Shown: positions 49,484 through 58,799, counted from the first letter of the stretch. The stretch is DNA of 64,000 nucleotides from Neobacillus massiliamazoniensis (GCF_001048695.1 NZ_CVRB01000003.1:248001-312000); one strand, 5' to 3'. Notes: generated by a model not told the origin, from the sequence alone. Translations and numbers: made by a program.

Positions 49484-51001
49484 ATGAGTTATAACTTAGA
49501 CGAAAATCTGCGAAGAAGTGCAATGAATTACCCAAATAGTATCGCTTGTATCTATGAAGATAAAAGTGTTACTTATCATGAACTAAATAAGCAGGTTGAA
49601 GGATTGGCTGCCGGTTTGTTTGCCCAAGGAATCAAAAAGGGTGATGGAGTGGCGCTAATATTAGGAAACAGCCCTGAATTTGTTATTGCGTATTACGGCA
49701 TTTTACGGCTAGGAGCTTATGTTGTTCCGATAAACCCCATGTTTACCAAGGGGGAGATAAACTACATTTTACACAATAGTCAAGCCAAAGCGGTTATTTC
49801 TCAAGTTTCCGTAGAACATAAGTTAAAAGACATAAGGGATCAATTGGAAAATCTAAAGCTCGTAATCTATACGGACGCTGAAGATCATGAAAGTACATGG
49901 AAGCAACTGATAGAAACAAATAATAACAATTATGAAAACCCTTTCATCAACGAAGAAAACCTAGCAGTCATTCTTTACACTTCAGGAACAACTGGTAAAC
50001 CAAAGGGTGCGATGTTAACGCATAAAAACTTGGCTTCGAATGCTGACGCCATTTCAAAATTAATTGAACTTAATGATAAAGATCGAGTAGTAGCTGTCCT
50101 TCCAATGTTTCATGTTTTCTGTATGACTATATGTCTAAATGCGCCAATTGCCTGTGGGGCAACGGTCCTGATCATGCCTAAGTTCAGCCCGCTCCAACTT
50201 GTAAGCACTATTCGCGAAAGAAAGGTTACTGTGTTTGCCGGCGTTCCAACTATGTACAATTTCCTTTATCAATTTCCTGATTCCACGGCGGAGGATTTCT
50301 TATCAATTCGTGTGTGTATATCTGGGGGTGCTTCGATTCCGGTCGAGCTGCTGCAAAAATTTGAAAACAAATTTAATGTTTTTATTTTGGAAGGGTATGG
50401 CCTATCTGAGACTGCTCCTCTCGTTGCCATCAATCCTTTAAAGGGAATTCGCAAGCCCGGCTCAATCGGTCTAAATATTCCAGGTGTTAAAACTAAGGTG
50501 GTAAATGAAGAGGGGAAACAATTACCTAGAGGAGTAGTAGGAGAATTAGTAGTTCAAGGACCAAATGTTATGAAGGGATATTTGGGAATGTTGGAAGCTA
50601 CATCATCCGCCTTAATAGATGGATGGGTTTACACAGGTGATCTGGCAACAGTGGATGAGGATGGATACATTTACATTGTTGACCGCAAAAAGGACATCAT
50701 TATTATTGGCGGATACAATGTGTACCCTCGTGAAGTAGAGGAAGTATTGTTTCAACATCCTGCAGTTGTAGAAGCAGCAGTAATTGGTATCCCGGATGGA
50801 GAGTACGGGGAAAAAGTAAAAGCCTTTATCGCAGTCAAGGATGAGCAGATTTCCGAGAATGATATTATCCAATTCTGTCAGGAGCGACTAGTGAAGTACA
50901 AGCTTCCTAATCAAGTAGAGTTTTTGAGAGAGTTACCAAAGAACTCAACTGGAAAAATTTTGCGCAGAGAATTAAGACAATTAATTGAAGTGAAGTTATA
51001 A
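49484..51001 (+). CDS. long-chain acyl-CoA synthetase/AMP-dependent CoA ligase
   Basis: A 505-residue adenylate-forming enzyme that activates a carboxylic acid to its CoA thioester. Motifs: P-loop LYTSGTTGKPKGAMLTH, GYGLSETAPL, VYTGDLATVDEDGYIYIVDR (Asp that binds ribose), KKDIIIIGGYNVYPREVEEV and the C-terminal catalytic lysine in LPKNSTGKILRREL. GGAGGG precedes the ATG. It is the first gene of an operon with dioxygenase 1 (30 bases later) and MFS carrier 1. The chain specificity cannot be read from sequence; aryl or medium-chain acids are possible. Confidence 0.93.
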   Translation: MSYNLDENLRRSAMNYPNSIACIYEDKSVTYHELNKQVEGLAAGLFAQGIKKGDGVALILGNSPEFVIAYYGILRLGAYVVPINPMFTKGEINYILHNSQAKAVISQVSVEHKLKDIRDQLENLKLVIYTDAEDHESTWKQLIETNNNNYENPFINEENLAVILYTSGTTGKPKGAMLTHKNLASNADAISKLIELNDKDRVVAVLPMFHVFCMTICLNAPIACGATVLIMPKFSPLQLVSTIRERKVTVFAGVPTMYNFLYQFPDSTAEDFLSIRVCISGGASIPVELLQKFENKFNVFILEGYGLSETAPLVAINPLKGIRKPGSIGLNIPGVKTKVVNEEGKQLPRGVVGELVVQGPNVMKGYLGMLEATSSALIDGWVYTGDLATVDEDGYIYIVDRKKDIIIIGGYNVYPREVEEVLFQHPAVVEAAVIGIPDGEYGEKVKAFIAVKDEQISENDIIQFCQERLVKYKLPNQVEFLRELPKNSTGKILRRELRQLIEVKL

Positions 51002-51031
51002 ACTTACCATATTATTGAAGGAGGATTATTT

Positions 51032-52087
51032 ATGTCATCCATTTTAAAGGAAAAAGTTAAAGGACCAGTAGCGTGGAAAGGTGTTGACCTGGCTAAAGAT
51101 GAATCATGGGTTTATTATTTGTCAGAAAAAACGATTGAATCTCTAGAAAATGCGTTATCCCATGTTAAACAAAAGGGTCTACAAGCACCTGATTTTACCA
51201 AGGAGGACTTCCCAATTCCTGATCTTGCCGATGAAATCACTTACTTTGTTGAAGAACTGGAGAATGGAAGAGGGTTTTTATTAATTCGTGGATTACCAAT
51301 GGAAAGGTATTCAGATGAAGATGCGAGCATTATTTACTGGGGTCTCGGGCTTCACATGGGCATTCCAGTATCACAAAACGCAAATGGCGATCTTTTAGGG
51401 CATGTCAAAGATCAAGGTCTAAGTTTAAAAGATTCTAATGTTCGCGGATATCAAACAAAACTGCATCTTCCTTTTCACGCAGATGGATCTGATGTTGTTG
51501 GATTATTGAGCCTTCGTAAAGGAAAATCCGGGGGTCACAGCAGCATCGTAAGTTCGATGGCTGTTTATAATGAAATTCTGGAGAAGTACCCAGAATATCT
51601 TGGTATTCTTTGCCGTCCATTCATCTTTGATCGTCGCGGAGAGGAAGCGCCAGGTGAATCTCCAGTATTTTCATCACCAATCTTTAGTTTTTATGATGGT
51701 AAATTGAGCTGCAGATATGTTCGTTTATTTATCGAATCAGCACAAGAGAAAACAGGTATCAAATTGTCAGAAGTTGAAATTGAAGCATTAGACGTACTGG
51801 ATTCCCTCCTTCATGATGAAAATATGCATTATAATATGTTGCTCGAAGAAGGTGATATGCAGTTCGTCAATAATTATACCGTTCTTCACTCACGTACCAA
51901 TTACGAAGACTATGAAGAACCGGAACGCAAACGTCATTTATTAAGATTGTGGCTTACGATGCAAAACGGCCGTGAAATTTCGCCTGATTTTGCGATGTTT
52001 ATTGATGAGAAAACAGGTAAACCTGGCCGCGGCGGTATTCCTGTCCGTCAGAAAACATCTGGTGGTATTATTGAAAACTTAAAGTAA
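51032..52087 (+). CDS. TauD/TfdA-like Fe(II)/2-oxoglutarate dioxygenase, paralogue 1
   Basis: A 351-residue non-haem iron dioxygenase. Metal ligands are the HxD in LPFHADGSDVVG (H149, D151) and the distal His in NNYTVLHSRTNYED (H286); the 2-oxoglutarate-binding Arg is in RHLLRLWL (about R305). The N-terminal 60 residues (SSILKEKVKGPVAWKGVDLA) are shared by its two paralogues at 53736 and 59168. It is closest to the third copy, with the same GGIPVRxKTxGGI end. AAGGAGG precedes the ATG. Such enzymes hydroxylate or cleave small acids, ethers or sulfonates; the substrate here is unknown. Confidence 0.92.
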   Translation: MSSILKEKVKGPVAWKGVDLAKDESWVYYLSEKTIESLENALSHVKQKGLQAPDFTKEDFPIPDLADEITYFVEELENGRGFLLIRGLPMERYSDEDASIIYWGLGLHMGIPVSQNANGDLLGHVKDQGLSLKDSNVRGYQTKLHLPFHADGSDVVGLLSLRKGKSGGHSSIVSSMAVYNEILEKYPEYLGILCRPFIFDRRGEEAPGESPVFSSPIFSFYDGKLSCRYVRLFIESAQEKTGIKLSEVEIEALDVLDSLLHDENMHYNMLLEEGDMQFVNNYTVLHSRTNYEDYEEPERKRHLLRLWLTMQNGREISPDFAMFIDEKTGKPGRGGIPVRQKTSGGIIENLK

Positions 52088-52153
52088 TACGGCTCAGCCC
52101 GGAAGACTTACCTTTATAATCCATTTCATGACAACATTGTTAGATTATTTGAT

Positions 52154-52191
52154 GGGGAGCACCTTTTCAGTTTTCGGGAAAAGGTGTTCCC
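52154..52191 (+). promoter_or_regulatory. conserved intercistronic hairpin, copy 1
   Basis: GGGGAGCACCTTTTC and GAAAAGGTGTTCCC form a long stem between the dioxygenase and MFS genes. An equivalent but diverged hairpin lies at the same place in the paralogous pair (60326-60363). It may tune expression of the carrier or stabilise the upstream mRNA. Confidence 0.5.
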
Positions 52192-52221
52192 TTGATGGCA
52201 AAAATAAGGAGGATTTAAATA

Positions 52222-53511
52222 TTGAGAACTCCCAAATATTCTTGGATTATATTAATATTTCTAGTTATTAGCGGTATGATCAACCAAGTAGATAAAATTG
52301 TGATTGGTTTGGTTTCCGTTCCCGTCATGAAAGAGTTCCATTTAAGTCCTTCCCAATGGGGAATGGTGGGAAGCTCCTTCTTTTGGTTTTTTGTCCTTTC
52401 CTCTATCATTCTTGGAGGCATGGCAGACTCTAAAAACACGAAAAAAATGCTGACTTGGATGTCATTGATTTGGTTGACGATTCAATTTGCTACACCTTTT
52501 GTTTCCAGTCTGTCAATGCTGGTTATCACAAGAATGATCCTGGGTGCGGGAGAAGGCCCAGCTCCTGCTCTATCAACGGCAATAATGGGAAAATGGTTTC
52601 CGAAACATAGACATGGTATAGGCTTTGGCGCCGTTCTTTTAGGAACAACAGGGGGCTCAGCAATTGCATCGCCACTATTAATCTCTTTAATCGGTCAATA
52701 TGGATGGAGATCTGCCTTTATATTCATGGGGATTGTTGGACTGATTGTGCTAGTCCTATGGATCGTTTTCGGTAAAGAAAGTCCCGAAGAAATCGGGATG
52801 CCCTCATTTCATATGGAGGCTCAGCAAACATCCAGCCTTTCAAAGGTTTCTTGGCGTGAGTTTCTTCCACATTTACTGTCTAAAAATTTTATATTTACCG
52901 TTTTGTGTGGAGGATGTGCCTATTGGTTATTATCTATTCAGGCCATATGGTTTCCCGCATACTTTACGAAAGTTCAACACTTTAATGGTCAAACATTGAA
53001 ACTTGCGGTGTCTTTACCTTTTCTTTTCGCCGCCATTTGCCAAATCGGATTTTCGCTTGTTTCAGATAGGCTTTATCGCAAAACTGGGGATATTCGAAAA
53101 GCACGAATAAATCTCGCCAGTTCTATGATGGTGTTATCTGCAATTTGTGTATACCTGGCCATTACTGTGAATTCAAGCGCAATTTCCATACTGTTCTTTA
53201 CACTTGCTCCAGGTTTTGCGTATGTCATTCTTTCCCTTGCACCTGCCATATTAATGGATTTCTTTTCTCCTCAAAATATTGGAAAAGCACAGGGAACGTT
53301 CATTGCTCTTTCAAGTTCAACAAGTATTATTGCTCCACTCGTATTCGGATATCTTATCCAATATTCCGCGACTGAGGTAATCGGATATCGTTATGGGTTT
53401 GAAGTAACTGCTTTGGGCATGTTTGTTATCGGATTATTGTTCTGGATCGGTGTACGTCCCACAAAGAAAAGTCACATAGCGATAAAAGCAGAGGAACAAT
53501 TGAACATTTAA
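52222..53511 (+). CDS. MFS transporter (ACS-like), paralogue 1
   Basis: A 429-residue major-facilitator carrier with 12 helices. GMINQVDKIVIGLVSVPVMK in helix 1 and GGMADSKNTKKML (loop 2-3 motif) are typical of the anion:cation symporter group that imports organic acids. ILGAGEGPAPALSTAIMGKW and FPKHRHGIGFGAVLLGTTGG are in helices 4-5. The start is a TTG after AAGGAGG. It follows dioxygenase 1 and likely imports its substrate. The copy at 60394 is closely similar over its full length. Confidence 0.92.
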   Translation: MRTPKYSWIILIFLVISGMINQVDKIVIGLVSVPVMKEFHLSPSQWGMVGSSFFWFFVLSSIILGGMADSKNTKKMLTWMSLIWLTIQFATPFVSSLSMLVITRMILGAGEGPAPALSTAIMGKWFPKHRHGIGFGAVLLGTTGGSAIASPLLISLIGQYGWRSAFIFMGIVGLIVLVLWIVFGKESPEEIGMPSFHMEAQQTSSLSKVSWREFLPHLLSKNFIFTVLCGGCAYWLLSIQAIWFPAYFTKVQHFNGQTLKLAVSLPFLFAAICQIGFSLVSDRLYRKTGDIRKARINLASSMMVLSAICVYLAITVNSSAISILFFTLAPGFAYVILSLAPAILMDFFSPQNIGKAQGTFIALSSSTSIIAPLVFGYLIQYSATEVIGYRYGFEVTALGMFVIGLLFWIGVRPTKKSHIAIKAEEQLNI

Positions 53512-53735
53512 ATCATTTCCAGCAAGGAATTTAGTTTTTTGAATATGTCAGTTTGAGAGATTGGTTGAGATTAAATATTAACAATACTTATTTACAAGTT
53601 AAAAATAATAATTTTACTTAATTAATAGTTATAATTAAACTAGAAATAATAAATTCGCAATAGTCAGTCAATTTATACATGCAATCTCTAACAAATGCGA
53701 ATTCCAAAAAACATATTCTTGAAGGAGGCATATTT
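53512..53735. other. intergenic region with diverged operator module
   Basis: 53596-53650 carries GTTAAAAATAATAATTTTAC, TTAATTAATAGTTATAATTA and GAAATAATA. It resembles the shared module, mainly copy 4, but without the perfect inverted repeat. It is probably the promoter of dioxygenase 2. Confidence 0.4.
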
Positions 53736-54731
53736 ATGTCGAGCATTTTAAAGGAAAAAGTTCAAGGGAGATCAGCATGGAAAGGTACTGAATTGGCTAA
53801 GGATGATTCATGGATTTATTATCTGTCAGAGGAAACTCTCGCAGTTCTTGAAAAGGCTGTATTACATGTTCAACAAAAAGGATTAAAGGCACCTGATTTT
53901 AAAAAGGAGGATTTCCCAATTTCAGGTCTTGCTGATGAAATTGCTTATTTTGTAGACGAGTTGGAGAATGGGAGAGGGTTTCTATTAATTCGTGGATTAC
54001 CAATGGACCGATATACTGATGAAGAAGCGGCTATTATTTACTGGGGTCTCGGACTTCACTTGGGTCTGCCGATTATCCAAAGCAAAAAAGGGGATCTGTT
54101 AGGGCATATCAAAAACGTAGGTAAAGACTTTAATGATAATACAAAAGTACGTGGTTACCAGACAAATGTACACCTTGACTATCACACAGACCTCGCCGAT
54201 GTCGTCGGATTATTATGTCTTCGCAAAGCGAAATCTGGCGGTTTAAGCAGTATCGCAAGTGCGATGGCGATCTATAATGAGATTTTGGAGAAGCACCCAG
54301 AGTACCTTGACATCCTCTTTCGTCCATTCGATCATGATCTTCGCGGGGAAGAAGGAGCAGGTCGATCTCCAGTAGTTCCATCACCAATCTTTAGCTATTA
54401 CGATGGTAAATTAAGCTGCAGATATATGCGGCAATATGTCGAATCAGCGCAAACGAAAACAGGTATCTCTTTATCAAAAGAGGAAATCGAAGCATTTGAT
54501 TTTATAGATTCCCTTACTCATATTGAAAACTTTCATATTGATATGATGATGGAACCGGGTGATATGCAATTCGTCAATAATTATTCCGTTTTTCATTCTC
54601 GGACCCATTTTGAGGATTACGAAGAAGAACACAAGAAACGCCATTTATTAAGATTATGGCTCATGATGCCAAATGGCCGGAAAATTGCCCCGGATTTTGA
54701 GTTTTATATCGGGGGAGTACCTGTTAAATAA
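53736..54731 (+). CDS. TauD/TfdA-like Fe(II)/2-oxoglutarate dioxygenase, paralogue 2
   Basis: A 331-residue paralogue of the enzymes at 51032 and 59168. Metal ligands: HxD in LDYHTDLADVVG, distal His in NNYSVFHSRTHFED, Arg in RHLLRLWLMM. It lacks the C-terminal 20 residues (the IDEKTGK..GRGGIPVR end) of the other two and has extra residues near NVGKDFNDNTKV. It is the most diverged of the three, so a different substrate is possible. The ATG at 53736 follows GAAGGAGG; the frame extends back to 53679 without a site. It has no adjacent MFS gene. Confidence 0.92.
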   Translation: MSSILKEKVQGRSAWKGTELAKDDSWIYYLSEETLAVLEKAVLHVQQKGLKAPDFKKEDFPISGLADEIAYFVDELENGRGFLLIRGLPMDRYTDEEAAIIYWGLGLHLGLPIIQSKKGDLLGHIKNVGKDFNDNTKVRGYQTNVHLDYHTDLADVVGLLCLRKAKSGGLSSIASAMAIYNEILEKHPEYLDILFRPFDHDLRGEEGAGRSPVVPSPIFSYYDGKLSCRYMRQYVESAQTKTGISLSKEEIEAFDFIDSLTHIENFHIDMMMEPGDMQFVNNYSVFHSRTHFEDYEEEHKKRHLLRLWLMMPNGRKIAPDFEFYIGGVPVK

Positions 54732-54775
54732 ACAGTTAGCGTTAGATAAAATCCCTTTTTTCGTACTCATACAGT

Positions 54776-54818
54776 ATGGTGGTTTTTTTCATCGAAAAAT
54801 GGTGGAAAAAACCACCAT
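54776..54818 (+). terminator. hairpin after dioxygenase 2
   Basis: ATGGTGGTTTTTT and AAAAAACCACCAT form a 13-bp stem; the T-run is inside the stem, so termination in either direction is plausible. Confidence 0.55.
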
Positions 54819-54869
54819 TTAATGTGTTGAAATTTAATTTAATATAGTTGGAAGTGAGGATGATGTTTC

Positions 54870-55802
54870 ATGGCAAATTTAGATCCGCAAGCAGAGAAAT
54901 ATTTACAGGCATTTAATATGATGCCTCCTATTCATACAATGGATCCAAAGACCGTGAGAGAGATGCTTTTGAAAGCTCCGCATGCTGACGTAACTGTAGA
55001 TCAACTTTCAAATGTAGAGGATAGAATGATTCCGGTGAGTCTGGATGATGAAATTAAATGCAGGATATACATCCCGGAAGGGGAAGGTCCATTCCCGCTA
55101 TTTGTTTACTATCATGGCGGCGGTTGGGTCCTTGGAGATATTGAATCGGTGGACCCCAGTTGCCGAATGATTGCAAATAAGACGAATAATATTGTCGTAT
55201 CGGTAAACTATCGTCTTTCACCTGAGTATAAATTCCCGATCCCAGTCGAAGACGCTTATGCGGCATTGGAGTGGGTCTTTAAAAACGGGACCTCTTTTAA
55301 CGGAGATGTTACTAGATTGGCAGTAGGCGGGGATAGCGTAGGTGGGAATCTGGCAACGGTAGTCACGATGATGTCGAGAGACAGAAAAGGTCCCGCCATT
55401 AATGCACAGGTCCTAATCTACCCTCCGACAAACCTTGAGTTAAATACGGAATCCCATCGAAAATTCGCAAAAGGATTTGGTTTGGATCGGGAGCAATTGA
55501 TATGGTTCCGTGATCATTATTTAAGGAATGAAGCGGACAGGTACAATGAGTACGCGTCCCCTTTGATTGCTAAAACTTTAAGCGGACTTCCGCCAGCCAT
55601 CGTGATTACTGCGGAAAATGATGTCCTTCGGGATGAAGGAATGGCTTATGCTGAATGTCTGAAACAATTTGGTGTACCAGTTGAATATGCATGTGAGACC
55701 GGGATGATCCACGGCTTTTTTGGACACATGGCTATTTTCTCCAAGAACATTGAATCGACTGTATCTAAAATCGGCAAGTTCTTGGAGAGCACCAATATGT
55801 GA
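54870..55802 (+). CDS. alpha/beta-hydrolase of the hormone-sensitive lipase (HSL) family
   Basis: A 310-residue carboxylesterase. FVYYHGGGWVLGD is the HGGG oxyanion-hole motif of the HSL family, AVGGDSVGGNLATVV is the nucleophile elbow, ENDVLRDEG holds the acid Asp and MIHGFFGHM the catalytic His. No signal peptide: cytoplasmic. GTGAGGATGATGTTTC precedes the ATG. It lies among the dioxygenase genes and may free an acid or alcohol from an imported ester for the pathway. Confidence 0.92.
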   Translation: MANLDPQAEKYLQAFNMMPPIHTMDPKTVREMLLKAPHADVTVDQLSNVEDRMIPVSLDDEIKCRIYIPEGEGPFPLFVYYHGGGWVLGDIESVDPSCRMIANKTNNIVVSVNYRLSPEYKFPIPVEDAYAALEWVFKNGTSFNGDVTRLAVGGDSVGGNLATVVTMMSRDRKGPAINAQVLIYPPTNLELNTESHRKFAKGFGLDREQLIWFRDHYLRNEADRYNEYASPLIAKTLSGLPPAIVITAENDVLRDEGMAYAECLKQFGVPVEYACETGMIHGFFGHMAIFSKNIESTVSKIGKFLESTNM

Positions 55803-56203
55803 GTTAGTCTTACCATAGGATAAAAAGTTCAAAATGAAACGAGCCCCGGATTTTAGTAACGGGTCCATTGAAGGGGACAAAACAATCAAATAGTATTTAA
55901 TATCACAGACCTATCCACAAAATCGGGTAGGTCATTTTTATTAATATAAAGCCATTTACACAATTTAGGCAGCAAAAAAAGCACTAATTTTAGGATAAAA
56001 ATATACTTTTACAATAGCTCTTGTACGTCGGTGTTTAGTCTGATTTTTTATAAAACAAAAGGGATGCTGTTGTTACTTAGGCAGAGCAAGATTAATTTGT
56101 GATAAAATCAGCCAAAGGAAGTTGAGGAAACAGGTATTTTTCAAAAATGTGGAAATATTATGATAAAATATGGGTATAGTTGGATAAAAAAAGGGGGTTC
56201 AAA
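55803..56203. other. intergenic region of 400 bases
   Basis: A terminator hairpin lies at 55908-55940 (GACCTATCC/GGGTAGGTC, then ATTTTTATT). The rest is AT-rich promoter DNA for the lipoprotein gene. Confidence 0.55.
55908..55940 (+). terminator. hairpin terminator
   Basis: GACCTATCC and GGGTAGGTC pair with one mismatch, followed by a T-rich stretch. Confidence 0.7.
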
Positions 56204-56770
56204 ATGAAACGATATATTATGCCTTTAGGCTTAATATTACTTTTTACTCTTTTAACAGCTTGCTCATCTAAATCATCTTTAGAACTTGTAAATTCAAAAG
56301 CTGATATTGTTAATGATAAAAATAAGGTCGGTGCAATAGGTATAACAGAAGGTGATAAGAAAGGGCAAGAACTCGTACCAACGGTGTTATATTATGAATT
56401 TGAAATTAAAAATAATGGTCATAAAAAAATAGGAGGAATTGGTAAGGGGTTACAAGTTAAAATTGAACCAAGTGATAAATTAGTAGCTATCTCCAAAGAA
56501 ACAGCTGGTTTTAATATTTTTAAACCCTCTTCATATGATGGAACGGGCGTAGGATACGGAACTTCTTTTGATGGGGAAATCTATCCTAATAAAAATGGGA
56601 AATACATTTTAACTTTCGATTTGGGTGTAAGCGAAGAAAACCCACAAGTTCCTCTAATAGTTCCATCAAAAGAAAAGCTAAATAAACTTAAGGATAATGC
56701 TTTAGATGCTTCTCTTATAGTAACTTTAGATGGTATAGAAATAACTCGATTTAACTTAAAAAAGAAATAG
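56204..56770 (+). CDS. lipoprotein of unknown function
   Basis: A 188-residue secreted lipoprotein: signal MKRYIMPLGLILLFTLLTAC with lipobox LTAC, so Cys20 is lipidated. The mature part is strand-rich (VPTVLYYEFEIKNNGHKKIG, GKYILTFDLGVSEENPQVPL, ASLIVTLDGIEITRFNLKKK), like immunoglobulin-fold DUF lipoproteins of Bacillus. The ATG at 56204 has a GGGGG site. It is a single gene with its own terminator, and seems unrelated to the catabolic genes around it. Confidence 0.75.
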   Translation: MKRYIMPLGLILLFTLLTACSSKSSLELVNSKADIVNDKNKVGAIGITEGDKKGQELVPTVLYYEFEIKNNGHKKIGGIGKGLQVKIEPSDKLVAISKETAGFNIFKPSSYDGTGVGYGTSFDGEIYPNKNGKYILTFDLGVSEENPQVPLIVPSKEKLNKLKDNALDASLIVTLDGIEITRFNLKKK

Positions 56771-56818
56771 TTAAAATTGTGCTATTTAATTTGATGAAAA
56801 ACAAATTAAAAACAGTAA

Positions 56819-56848
56819 AGCATCGGTGCTAAAACCGATGCTTTTTTA
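56819..56848 (+). terminator. terminator of the lipoprotein gene
   Basis: AGCATCGGT and ACCGATGCT form a perfect 9-bp stem followed by six T residues. Confidence 0.88.
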
Positions 56849-56859
56849 GGTGTTAAATG

Positions 56860-56890
56860 CTAACGAGGGTCAGTTTTGTTCATAAATTTA
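56860..56890 (+). repeat. dispersed intergenic repeat, right-module scrap
   Basis: AATGCTAACGAGGGTCAGTTTTGTTCATAA resembles the CTAACGGGGCAGTTTAGTTGAA end of the family. Confidence 0.35.
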
Positions 56891-56930
56891 CTTACTGAAA
56901 ATATCCTTAAGGTAAGAAAGGGGAGGGGAA

Positions 56931-57692
56931 ATGAATTCATTTACAAATAAGGTAGCTTTGGTTACAGGCGGGGGTTCAGGGATTGGAAGAGCTATAGCTA
57001 TAAATTTTGCTAATAAAGGTTCAAAAGTAGTTGTGGCAGGAAGATCACCTAAAACGATTAAAGAAACTCAGAACTTAATTCGAGAAATGGGGGGAGAAGC
57101 TCTTTCATTTCAAACCGATGTGAGTTCTACTGAACAGGTTAAAAAATTAATTCAATTAACCGTAGATAATTTTGGAAGTCTGGATTTTGCTTGTAATGCT
57201 GCAGGAGTAATAGGAAGTCTTGCACCAATTGCTGATACTATAGAAGATGATTTTGAGACAGTTATCAATACTAATCTTAAAGGTGTATGGCTATGTATGA
57301 AATTTCAGATACAACAGATGCTGAAGCAAGGTTACGGAAATATTGTAAACATTTCATCGATTAATGGTTTAGGAGGAACTCCGACTGCATCAGTTTATGC
57401 TGCAAGTAAAGCTGGAGTTATTAGTCTAACAAAGTCTTCCGCACTTGAATATGCGAAATCAAATATACGTATTAATGTTATCTGTCCTGGTGCGATCCGC
57501 ACACCTTTATTAGAAAAGGTATTTATGGAAACAGGAGTTACTGAAAGCCAAACTGAATCAGTTATTCCTCTAGGAAGAATTGGAGATCCAAACGATATAG
57601 CTGACTCTGCAATTTGGTTATGCTCTGATCAAGCTTCATATATAAATGGGCACGTTATGGTTATAGATGGCGGTGAATCAGCTAAAGGATGA
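56931..57692 (+). CDS. short-chain dehydrogenase/reductase, classical
   Basis: A 253-residue classical SDR: cofactor loop VTGGGSGIGRAIA, NAAG in CNAAGVIG, catalytic Ser in NISSINGLGG, YxxxK in VYAASKAG, and PGAIRTPL. The length and all catalytic residues are standard. GGGGAGGGG precedes the ATG. It probably uses NAD(P) to oxidise a hydroxy intermediate. It stands alone between terminators; no copy of the shared operator module is obvious upstream. Confidence 0.93.
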   Translation: MNSFTNKVALVTGGGSGIGRAIAINFANKGSKVVVAGRSPKTIKETQNLIREMGGEALSFQTDVSSTEQVKKLIQLTVDNFGSLDFACNAAGVIGSLAPIADTIEDDFETVINTNLKGVWLCMKFQIQQMLKQGYGNIVNISSINGLGGTPTASVYAASKAGVISLTKSSALEYAKSNIRINVICPGAIRTPLLEKVFMETGVTESQTESVIPLGRIGDPNDIADSAIWLCSDQASYINGHVMVIDGGESAKG

Positions 57693-57721
57693 ATCTAATA
57701 TCAAATTAATCTATAGGATGT

Positions 57722-57815
57722 TGCTTGTTCAACAATCGGGGGTTTTAGTTGAAGATGGTTTGGGAATTATGGAATCAAGAAAACTCGCCAAAAAAAGTTG
57801 CGGCGAGTTTTGCTT
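57722..57815 (+). repeat. dispersed-repeat-like element with terminator after SDR
   Basis: TTGTTCAACAATCGGGGGTTTTAGTTGAAGATGG is followed by the stem AAACTCGCC/GGCGAGTTT (57781-57810) and a T-run. It fits the family layout and probably terminates the SDR transcript. Confidence 0.6.
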
Positions 57816-57956
57816 TTTTATATGCCAAAAGCTACGTCAAAACGATTGTCATTTTGATACAAATTTTTAAAAAAGGACCTCAAAACGGAACCCTTTAGGA
57901 TTTTAATGAGGCTCGTTTTTTTAATAAGCTTTGCATATTCTACTTTTTTAATATTC

Positions 57957-58730
57957 TTAGTAATAAACGTTATTCCCAATGCCGCCAGTTACCGAAATGA
58001 CATCGCCGGTAATCGATCCCGACAAAGGTGAAGCTAGGAAGGTAACGACATTAGCAATTTCCTCCGCTGTGATTAAGCGGTTAAGCGGACTCAATGCTGC
58101 TGCCTTACTCAAAGCCTCCTCACTTGTCATTCGTTCTCTATTTGTTTCCGTATCGACAATTCCTGGATAAATCGCATTGACAGTAATTCCATGCTTGCCT
58201 AATTCCAGTGATGCCGATTTTGTTAAATGGACAACAGATGCATTGCGGGGACCTGAGCTAAAATAGTTTCCACCGATTCTGGCAGCCAAGCCGCTTATAT
58301 TGATGATACGTCCCCAATTATTTTCAATCATATAAGGTGCAACAGCCCGCATACTGCGGAAATACCCCATATACTTTTCTTCAAAATCTTTTAAAATAAG
58401 TTCATCTTTAATGCCGTGAAAATCCTCTGGATCTCCACCGCCAACCCGTGCCCCACTGTTGACGAGAATATCAATACTGCCCATGGCAGCCGCTGTTTTT
58501 TCTACCAAATTTTTGATAGATTCAGGATCCGTGATATCTGCCGTGATCGGGTAAATATTTCTTTTTGTTTCTTGCGCTAATTCATCTGCAGCAGCCTTTA
58601 AAGAGGATTCATTTCTTGAACAAATTGTACAATCTGCACCTTCCAGTGCTAACTGGCGGGCAATCGCTTTCCCAATCCCGCGGCTTCCTCCTACTATTAG
58701 CGCTTTTTTTCCAGATAACTTTAAGTCCAT
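57957..58730 (-). CDS. SDR-family protein lacking the YxxxK pair
   Basis: A 257-residue SDR with normal cofactor motifs (LIVGGSRGIGKAIA, LVNSGARVGGG, IINISGLAARIGGNYF). In place of the catalytic YxxxK helix it reads SSGPRNASVVHLTKSASLEL: aligning VVHLTKS with the usual KAAVVxLTKS puts Ser and Asn at the Tyr and Lys positions. It may use another proton donor (a Tyr is close by in GGNYFSSG) or be catalytically altered. GGGGG precedes the ATG at 58730. Copy 3 of the shared operator module lies upstream in the right orientation. Confidence 0.85.
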   Translation of the reverse strand: MDLKLSGKKALIVGGSRGIGKAIARQLALEGADCTICSRNESSLKAAADELAQETKRNIYPITADITDPESIKNLVEKTAAAMGSIDILVNSGARVGGGDPEDFHGIKDELILKDFEEKYMGYFRSMRAVAPYMIENNWGRIINISGLAARIGGNYFSSGPRNASVVHLTKSASLELGKHGITVNAIYPGIVDTETNRERMTSEEALSKAAALSPLNRLITAEEIANVVTFLASPLSGSITGDVISVTGGIGNNVYY

Positions 58731-58799
58731 TGTATAACCCCCTAGTTCGATTTAACCCGCAAAACCCGGAGTGGATTTTGGAATAATTAACTCATATCT

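Noticed and set aside
53596..53650. Counting the region before dioxygenase 2 as a full copy of the shared operator
   Set aside because: The inverted-repeat core is not preserved and AT-rich DNA can match by chance; kept only as a possible diverged copy.
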